Made by a program: the position numbers and the translations under genes. The notes beneath the pieces were generated by a model. That model made no database searches. It was not told the DNA's origin and saw only the letters and a program-made list of their open reading frames with translations. Of a stretch of 64,000 bases of DNA, positions 56,659 to 64,000 are shown in pieces. Position 1 is the stretch's first letter; each line of letters starts with the position of its first letter. Origin of the DNA: Macrostomum hystrix (lineage: Eukaryota > Platyhelminthes > Macrostomidae); assembly GCA_950097015.1 (NCBI GenBank), contig CATNEN010000041.1, forward strand, positions 1,839,501 to 1,903,500, given 5' to 3'.

Positions 56659-59600
56659 ATGGCTCCCTTTCAGCAGCAGCAAAGCCTCTCACCCCAGCTG
56701 CAGCAGCAGCTACAGTGCCACAGGTGCAACTCGGCCAAGGCTGACACAAGCCAAGCCACAGACCTGGACTCAGCCATATTTGACTCTGATGAGCCCAGTC
56801 TCAGGCGCCTCGCCCCCACCCCTGACCGCCTCCTGCCCGGCGAGTGGCTGCTCCACGTTGGCACCACAGCCGACGGTGGCGCCGCAGCGCTAACGAACTA
56901 CCGCCTGCTGCTGCTCAGCCACTGCGGCCGCCTCTCCGCCTGCCTGCTGGCCGGGGCTCTCGAGCGCCCGGCAGTCATCGCCGACGCCCCGTCAGATGCG
57001 CTGAATGGAGTTGCTGAGACTGGCTCCTTAGCGACCACTCCTGCCGCTGCGGCAACAGATGCTGAAGTGTCTGCTGCTTCAGGTTCCAGTGCTCAAAATG
57101 CTGCGGAGTCCAGAGGTCAGACACCGCTGATTTCATCCGGGATCTGGGATTTTCAATCAAGCTTCTTTACTTTTGAGGTTTTAACACGACTTCATCCCCT
57201 TGAATTCTGGGATCTTTCCGGCTAATCCCGTCTTCGCTCACTAATCCGGAATATCCAGGCGCACCCAGGCCGGGCCGCCGCGAGACCTCCCGCCTCCTCC
57301 TTGTCAGCCGCGTCAGTCGCGCCACCCTCCGGCTCGGCTTCCCCCGGCCTGGCGACGCGGCCACCTGGGCGGACCGTCTGGACCCGGCCGGAGCCCTGGC
57401 CGCCACCTGCCACCGGGCCGGCATCGGCACCGCCATCAGGCGCCAGCGAAGCGGCGACGACAAACAAGAAGCGGAGGAAGACCTGCTGGGCGGCTATGCG
57501 GCTGAGCTGAGCGAGCCAGAGTTCCAGGTGAGCCGGGGAGATTCACTTTTCCGTGAAACAGATTTGGGATTTGGGGTAACAGCGGATTTTCGAATTAACA
57601 TGTGATTTTATGGGAAACCGAAGATTTTCTAGAAAGCAGTTTTTTTTCAGGAAACCGTTTATTTTCTTGGAAACCATTGACTTTCTGAGAAACAGTTGTT
57701 TCAGTAGAAAACGCTAAAAATTTCCGGTAAACAGCAGATTTTCAGGTAAACACAGTCGTTTTTCGGCAAGTGGGTTTTCGTTTTTTGTATTTTTCGTACA
57801 AATCTATCCCTATCGTACCTCCCGTGCCCGTCGCAGGCTGAGCAGTCCCGCCTCGGTTTGACCTCCTCGGCCTCCGCTGCGCAATCGGACGACGCCGAAT
57901 CCTCCCCCGCCCAGTGGCGCCAGGCCGAGTCACCGCCCGGCCTCTGCCCCAGCTACCCGCGGCTGCACACCCTGCCCGCCGGCGTCTCCGATACCGACCT
58001 GGCCCTGTCAGCCAAGTACCGCGCCAACGGCCGCTTCCCCAGCGTTGTCTGGCGCTGCGCCGCGAACGGCGCCGTCCTGGCCCGCTCCGCGCAGCCTCTG
58101 GTCGGCCTGGCCGGCCTGCTGGGCTGGCGCTGCGAGGCCGATGAGAAGCTCGTGCGACTGCTCACTTCCAGGCCCGACTGCAAGGTGAGGGAATGGCTGG
58201 GGTGAGACTCCCATTCACCCAGACTGAGACTGAGATTCAGATTAGATTGGGTGAGATTCGGATTAGATTGGGTGAGATTCTGATTAGATTGGGTGAGATT
58301 CTGATTAGATTGGGTGAGATTCAAGTTAGATTGGGTGAGATTCAGATTAGATCGGGTGAGATTCAAGTTAGATTGGGTGAGATTCTGATTAGATTGGGTG
58401 AGATTCAAGTTAGATTGGGTGAGATTCAGATTAGATTGGGTGAGATTCTGATTAGATTAGTTGAGATTCGGATTAGATTGGGTGAGATTCTGATTAGATT
58501 AGTTGAGATTCGGATTAGATTGGGTGAGATTCTGATTATATTGGGTGAGATTCTGATTAGATTGGGTGAGATTCTGATTAGATTGGGTGAGATTCAAGTT
58601 AGATTGGGTGAGATTCTGATTAGATTGGGTGAGATTCTGATTATATTGGGTGAGATTCTGATTAGATTGGGTGAGATTCTGATTAGATTGGGTGAGATTC
58701 AAGTTAGATTGGGTAAGATTCTGATTAGATTGGGTGAGATTCTGATTAGATTGGGTGAGATTCAAGTTAGATTGGGTGAGATTCTGATTAGATTGGGTGA
58801 GATTCTGATTAGATTGGGTGAGATTCTCATTAGATTGGGTGAGATTCAAGTTAGATTGGGTGAGATTCTGATTAGATTGGGTGAGATTCTGATTAGATTG
58901 GATGAGATTCTGATTAGATTGGGTGAGATTCTGATTAGATTGGGTGAGATTCTGATTAGATTGGGTGAGATTCAAGTTAGATTGGGTGAGATTCTGATTA
59001 GATTGGGTGAGATTCTGATTAGATTGGGTGAGATTCAAGTTAGATTGGGTAAGATTCTGATTAGATTGGGTGAGATTCAAGTTAGATTAGTTGAGATTCT
59101 GATTAGATTGGGTGAGATTCAAGTTAGATTGGGTGAGATTCTGATTAGATTGGGTGAGATTCAGATTAGATTGGGTGAGATTCTGATTAGATTGGGTGAG
59201 ATTCTGATTAGATTGGGTGAGATTCAAGTTAGATTGGGTGAGATTCTGATTAGATTGGGTGAGATTCTGATTAGATTAGTTGAGATTCTGATTAGATTGG
59301 GTGAGATTCTGATTATATTGGGTGAGATTCTGATTAGATTGGGTGAGATTCTGATTAGATTGGGTGAGATTCAAGTTAGATTGGGTAAGATTCTGATTAG
59401 ATTGGGTGAGATTCTGATTAGATTGGGTGAGATTCAAGTTAGATTGGGTGAGATTCTGATTAGATTGGGTGAGATTCTGATTAGATTGGGTGAGATTCTG
59501 ATTAGATTGGGTGAGATTCAAGTTAGATTGGGTAAGATTCTGATTAGATTGGGTGAGATTCTGATTAGATTGGGTGAGATTCTGATTAGATTGGGTGAGA

Positions 59601-62600
59601 TTCTGATTAGATTAGGTGAGATTCAAGTTAGATTGGGTGAGATTCTGATTAGATTGGGTGAGATTCTGATTAGATTGGGTGAGATTCAAGTTAGATTGGG
59701 TGAGATTCTGATTAGATTGGGTGAGATTCAAGTTAGATTAGTTGAGATTCTGATTAGATTGGGTGAGATTCAGATTAGATTGGATGAGATTCTGATTAGA
59801 TTGGGTGAGATTCTGATTAGATTGGGTGAGATTCTGATTAGATTGGGTGAGATTCAAGTTAGATTGGGTGAGATTCTGATTAGATTGGGTGAGATTCAAG
59901 TTAGATTAGTTGAGATTCTGATTAGATTGGGTGAGATTCAGATTAGATTGGATGAGATTCTGATTAGATTGGGTGAGATTCTGATTAGATTGGGTGAGAT
60001 TCTGATTAGATTGGGTGAGATTCAAGTTAGATTGGGTGAGATTCAGCTTCAATAGGTGAGATTGCCAGTTCAGGTTGGGATGAGCAGTTGGGATGAAGGT
60101 CCGATCGCGGGATCTCGCATTGCCGCAGGTGCTCGTGACGGATGCCCGGCCCTACTCGGCCGCCCTCGGCAACGGCACAATGGGCGGAGGCTACGAGCGG
60201 CCCGAGTACTACACCGGCACGGAGATCGAGTACCTGGGCCTGCCCAACCTGCACGCCGTGCGCAACAGCTTTGCCGCCGTGCGGTCTCTCCTCGGCGCCG
60301 CAGCTCCACCCGAGCCGGCCGCGACAGCCTGTCCGGGCGCGGCTCCGGCCGCCCCGCGGCAGTTTGCCTTCGGCCCCGCCGAGCTGGACGGCACGGGCTG
60401 GCTGCAGCTCGTCTCCGGCCTCCTCACTGGTGCCAGCCGCATCGCCAGGGTGCTGGCAGCCGAGGGCCGGTCGGTGCTGGTGCACTGCTCAGACGGCTGG
60501 GACCGAACTCCTCAGCTCACCTGCCTCTGTCTGCTCATGTGCGATCCCTACTACCGGACTCTGCGCGGCTTCCGCCTGCTGGTCACTAGGGAGTGGCTGG
60601 ACTTCGGCCACAAATTCGCCGACAGGTGCGGCAACGCCACGGCTGGCGACAAGCTCAGTGCGGCCTCCTCTTACAATGGCAGCAGCAGCAGCGAGAGGTC
60701 GCCAATCTTTCTGCAGTTTCTGGACTGCGCGCACCAGCTGCTGGCGCAGTTCCCGCAGGAGTTCGAGTTCACGCAGCTCCTGCTGCGCCGCCTGGCCCTG
60801 CACTGTCACTCCGGCCTGTTTCCTGCCCTGGCTGCCAACTCCGTGGCCGAGCGGACTGCCAGACGCCTGTCCGAGCACTCGCTCTGCCCCTGGCGGCTGC
60901 TGCGACTGCGCGGAGTTCTCAACCGGCGATTCCAGCCTCAGCAGCAGCGGGTCATTCCCGCCACCGACGTCGCCTCTCTGCGCTTCTGGTCCGAGTTGTA
61001 CACGCCCGCACCCGACCCCGGGCTGGACTGGGACCGTCTGGACTGGGATGGCCTGCCCGCCGAGTGCGATTGGGATCAGGTAAGATTTCTGGGGATCTGC
61101 TGTGCCATATCCAGGGATCTGCTGTGCCATTTCTGGGGATCTGCTGTGCCATATCCAGGGATCTGCTGTGCCATTTCTGGGGATCTGCTGTGCCATATCC
61201 AGGGATCTGCTGTGCCATTTCTGGGGATCTGCTGTGCCATATCCAGGGATCTGCTGTGCCATTTCTGGGGATCAGCTGTGCCATTTCTGGGGATCTGCTG
61301 TGCCATTTCTGGGGATCTGCTGTGCCATATCCAGGGATCCGCTGTGCCATTTTTAGGAATCTGTCTTGCCATTTCTAGGAATCTTTCGTGCCATTTCTAG
61401 GAATATGTCGTGCCATTTCTAGGAATATGTCGTGCCATTTCTAGGAATCTGTCGTGCCATTTCTAGGAATATGTCGTGCCATTTCTAGGAATATGTCGTG
61501 CCATTTCTAGGAATATGTCGTGCCATTTCTAGGAATATGTCGTGCCATTTCTAGGAATATGTCGTGCCATTGCTAAGAATCTGCTGTGCCAATACAAGGA
61601 ATCTGTTGGGTCATTCCTGGGGAATTTTTTTGTAACTTCTTGTGGTTCGGTGGGACATTTATTTTCCTTCCTGACTCTGGATGCATTATTTTCTATTTTT
61701 CATTGAGTTGCTTGAGGAAACACATTGGCTGATTTGCTGAGGATCTCTAAAGGGATTTGCTGAGGATCTCTAGTGAAAGCAGATCACTCGCAAATATTAA
61801 GCAGAGCATTGTCCAGCACGTTGCCAATGAGCCTATTTCTGATTTTACTGGAGCAGCAGACAGTCTAGTCTCGCACCCACTAACAGTTGAGCAGCTAATT
61901 GCAGGCCGGGCAAAGCCCACCCAACTTGTGTTCTCACTGCAGTCACGTGCGATTTCGTGCGCTCTGCATTGCCTATCTGCGCAGAGTTTGCCGTTATCGG
62001 CAGTTAGGACTGGGCCTGTGACCCTGCCTGACTGGCACACCGCACACTTGTGTTCTGTACAGTTTTGTGTTTCTGAGGCTCCGGTCTGCCGTGCCGCCAA
62101 TTCTCGGCCAACTTCAAATACAGATTTTCTTGGGCTTTGGGACATTGTGGACTAGTAACCCCATGATGAGGGAATTGGTATATTTCATTGTTAGCCATTT
62201 CCCCAATATAAAGGATCTGAAGATACTTCATTGTCGAATTCCATCTCCATCAAAGGGGATTAAGGATATTTCATTGTCAACTATAATGCTATCATCAGTT
62301 AAGGTATTTGGGGTATTTATTCGACTTTGATCCCCAAGTCAAAGTCCAGGGATTTGGGATAGTTTATTTTAGAATTTGATTCCTATCATAAGGGATGTGG
62401 GATCTTTCATTTTCTGCTATTATCCCCATTTCGGATTGGGGTTTACTAGTTTTGATTGTTGACTTCTATCGTCCTACGGAGAAGTCATATCGGACTTAGG
62501 ATATTTCATAGTCGACTTTGATCCCATCATAAGGGATTTGACATTCAGGGTGTTTGGGATTTTAATTGCCTCTTGAAAATTAAAATCCCTCCCCCAGGCT

Positions 62601-62777
62601 GATGGCAAAGATCTCGCAGACCAGCTGTCGGAACTCAGCACCAGTAAGCAGCAGCAGCAGCTGCGGAGTAGTTGCCGTCCAGAGGACAGCCGGAAGGACT
62701 CGGCGCTGCCTCATCCACCGCCGTCGCCGCCGCCGCCTCCGCCCACCTCGGACGGTCGCATCGCGGTGCAGTCCTGA
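56659..62777 (+). CDS. MTMR3: Myotubularin-related 3-phosphatase, MTMR3/4-like
   Basis: Five exons, phase-consistent: 56659-57115, 57259-57527, 57837-58184, 60129-61079 and 62598-62777, 734 residues. It should dephosphorylate PI3P and PI(3,5)P2 on endosomal membranes. Exons 1-2 hold the PH-GRAM domain (GEWLLHVGT, ALTNYRLLLL). Exon 3 begins the phosphatase domain (LCPSYPRLHTLPAGVSD, RFPSVVWRC, NGAVLARSAQPLVG). Exon 4 carries ARPYSAALGNGTMGGGYERP, the catalytic VLVHCSDGWDRTPQ (Cys about 478, Arg about 484), DPYYRTLRGF and EWLDFGHKFADRCG. The tail has a Gln-rich segment and a Pro run before TGA. No FYVE finger follows, unlike vertebrate MTMR3 and MTMR4. The start ATG (MAPFQQQQ) is uncertain: an acceptor-like cccttt|cag lies 12 bp inside it, so an upstream exon may supply the true N terminus. 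Confidence 0.9.
57528..57836 (+). repeat. Diffuse degenerate repeat in MTMR intron 2
   Basis: Loose iterations of ggaaaccg/gaaacagt followed by a ttttc-rich spacer recur about every 25-30 bp across the intron. Identity is too low for a clear array. It may be an old, decayed minisatellite. Confidence 0.4.
58222..60055. repeat. 21-bp minisatellite, MTMR intron 3 (1.8 kb)
   Basis: About 87 units of gggtgagattctgattagat plus t, with variants caagttag, cagattag, gattatatt, gggtaag and gattagttgag. Markers gggtaagatt (58711, 59383) and ttatattggg (58641, 59313) recur 672 bp apart. A terminal block repeats 168 bp apart (about 59730 and 59898). The long plus-strand open frame is not joined to the gene, because a TGA follows exon 3 at about 58203. 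Confidence 0.97.
61086..61592. repeat. 22-bp minisatellite, MTMR intron 4
   Basis: About 22 units. The left half alternates ggggatctgctgtgccattt-ct and agggatctgctgtgccatat-cc; the right half is aggaatatgtcgtgccattt-ct. The array begins about 7 bp after the exon 4 donor (cag|gtaaga). The change of unit in the middle suggests two expansion phases. Confidence 0.95.
61593..62597 (+). other. Unique part of MTMR intron 4
   Basis: About 1 kb with loose, decayed iterations of phrases such as aagggatttgggatatttcat between 62160 and 62580. No exon recognised. Confidence 0.4.
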
Positions 62778-63300
62778 CTGCCTGGTGCCGCGAGGTTCCC
62801 AGACCCATTGTGATGCGAGCAACTCTGAATATCTAATTTTTTTAACTTGTTTACTGAAACTATATCATAGATTATATTGTTAGAAGCCCGGATTAATCCC
62901 CAGAGTTGCAGCCATATCGCTCCCCGCGGTGACTGAGATCCCAAAAAACTCCCAATCTATTGTTTTATCGTGATATTTTTCGTGTTTTGTTGTTTTCTTA
63001 ATTCTCTATAGAAATTCGAGATTAAAAATCGCTCATTGCTACTCAATCTCCTTTTATCAGTAAGAAGTTTGGCGCATGTTATTCTTTTTATCATTTTTTC
63101 GATCAGAGTTTGTTTGTCGGGCCTGAATTCCATTAGCACTGATTTGCTATTTCAAATCTTTATTGTTGGCAGATTCATCACTATAGTCTTATTATAGCTG
63201 CTACTCTGTAACCTGCTTTCTATTCAATTTAGATTTGTTATTTATACATATTTATTATCTTGGCATTGCCTGAACTCCAGCTGGTATATCAAAACCCCTT
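62778..63300. other. 3' flank of MTMR-like gene
   Basis: AT-rich DNA after the stop codon, with attaaa at about 63020 as a weak polyadenylation candidate. No zinc-finger (FYVE) coding sequence was seen here. Confidence 0.4.
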
Positions 63301-63305
63301 AAGTG

Positions 63306-63628
63306 CTGGGATCCCACCTGTACAGCAGTGCCTGTCACACATTGTGGGATAACAGATTTCACTGTGAGCTGGGATCCCACCTGTACAGCAGTGCCTGTCA
63401 CACATTGTGGGATAACAGATTTCACTGTGAGCTGGGATCCCACCTGTACAGCAGTGCCTGTCACACATTGTGGGATAACAGATTTCACTGTGAGCTGGGA
63501 TCCCACCTGTACAGCAGTGCCTGTCACACATTGTGGGATAACAGATTTCACTGTGAGCTGGGATCCCACCTGTACAGCAGTGCCTGTCACACATTGTGGG
63601 ATAACAGATTTCACTGTGAGCTGGGTGA
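63306..63628. repeat. 63-bp tandem repeat
   Basis: Five virtually identical units contain gctgggatcccacctgtaca followed by gcagtgcctgtcacac and tgtgggataacagatttcac. Unit length divisible by three without stops gives open frames on both strands. These are not genes. Confidence 0.96.
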
Positions 63629-64000
63629 CTAGAGGCCTCGGTCCCATTTCTCATCTTCAGTATTGCATTGTTTACTCACTGGGTCATTGGGGGCCATGTG
63701 TAACCAGTTATTAGCTATAATCTGTCTTGTACCCTATTATGTCATTGTGCTTCATCAACCATGATGCCTGCCCTAAATGTGATCAGCTCTGCCACAACAG
63801 ATTTTTAACTCCTACCTGACACACGCCCTGTGCTTAACTGGTTTTAACCATGCTTTGATTCAGCAAAACAATATAAATATTGTGGAAACCGTGGCTGCTG
63901 CACTCAGTGCAGAGATTTTAATCGATAATTCATTAACAGTTCTGCATGATCTTGGGGTCAGTTACCTTCAAAACTTCAAAACTTATTCTCATTTCACCTC
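63629..64000. other. Unannotated end of window
   Basis: Single-copy AT-rich sequence with no recognised feature. Confidence 0.4.

Noticed and set aside
58193-60055. 620-codon open frame in the MTMR gene
   Set aside because: It is the 21-bp array, with unit length divisible by three. A TGA separates it from exon 3, and the phosphatase domain continues directly from exon 3 to exon 4.

Overview
This window is nuclear DNA from an invertebrate animal, probably a lophotrochozoan and most likely a free-living flatworm such as Macrostomum. The species is inference. Direct evidence for a metazoan is five multi-exon orthologues of animal genes plus one zinc-finger gene. Their GT-AG junctions keep reading phase at every junction, and a tRNA-derived SINE and decayed transposons are also present. 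Three genes open just behind an orphan 3' splice site, as expected if they receive a spliced leader.

Layout. 1-450: tandem array. 1481-8236 (+): two-exon C2H2 zinc-finger regulator with a 5 kb GC-rich intron. 9616-15203 (-): seven-exon ER protein disulfide isomerase, PDIA4/ERp72-like, ending KEEL. 16979-19565 (+): four-exon pyridoxamine 5'-phosphate oxidase. About 19.6-23 kb: AT-rich spacer with a truncated non-LTR reverse transcriptase. 23108-36724 (+): four-exon AKAP1-like KH-Tudor protein with two very long introns. About 36.7-42.6 kb: spacer between convergent genes, filled with tandem arrays. 42649-52883 (-): TRPM2-like cation channel (18 exons recovered) with a C-terminal NUDT9-homology domain. 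About 52.9-56.6 kb: AT-rich spacer with Merlin-type transposase remains and SINE copies. 56659-62777 (+): five-exon MTMR3/4-type myotubularin phosphatase with an intact CSDGWDR active site. 62.8-64 kb: 3' flank with a 63-bp array.

The dominant non-gene feature is tandem repetition. About 32 separate minisatellite arrays, with units of roughly 11 to 63 bp, cover about 17 kb, roughly a quarter of the window. Nearly every array has its own unit sequence, and none enters a recovered exon. Almost every intron longer than about 500 bp carries one or more, often starting or ending within 10-60 bp of a splice site. Many long open frames in the window are only these arrays read as protein.

The genes are functionally unrelated (ER folding, vitamin B6 metabolism, mitochondrial RNA anchoring, calcium/ADP-ribose signalling, phosphoinositide turnover), as is normal for an animal chromosome. 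There is no sign of an operon. Exon boundaries were placed by eye from splice consensus, phase and family knowledge. No database search was run.
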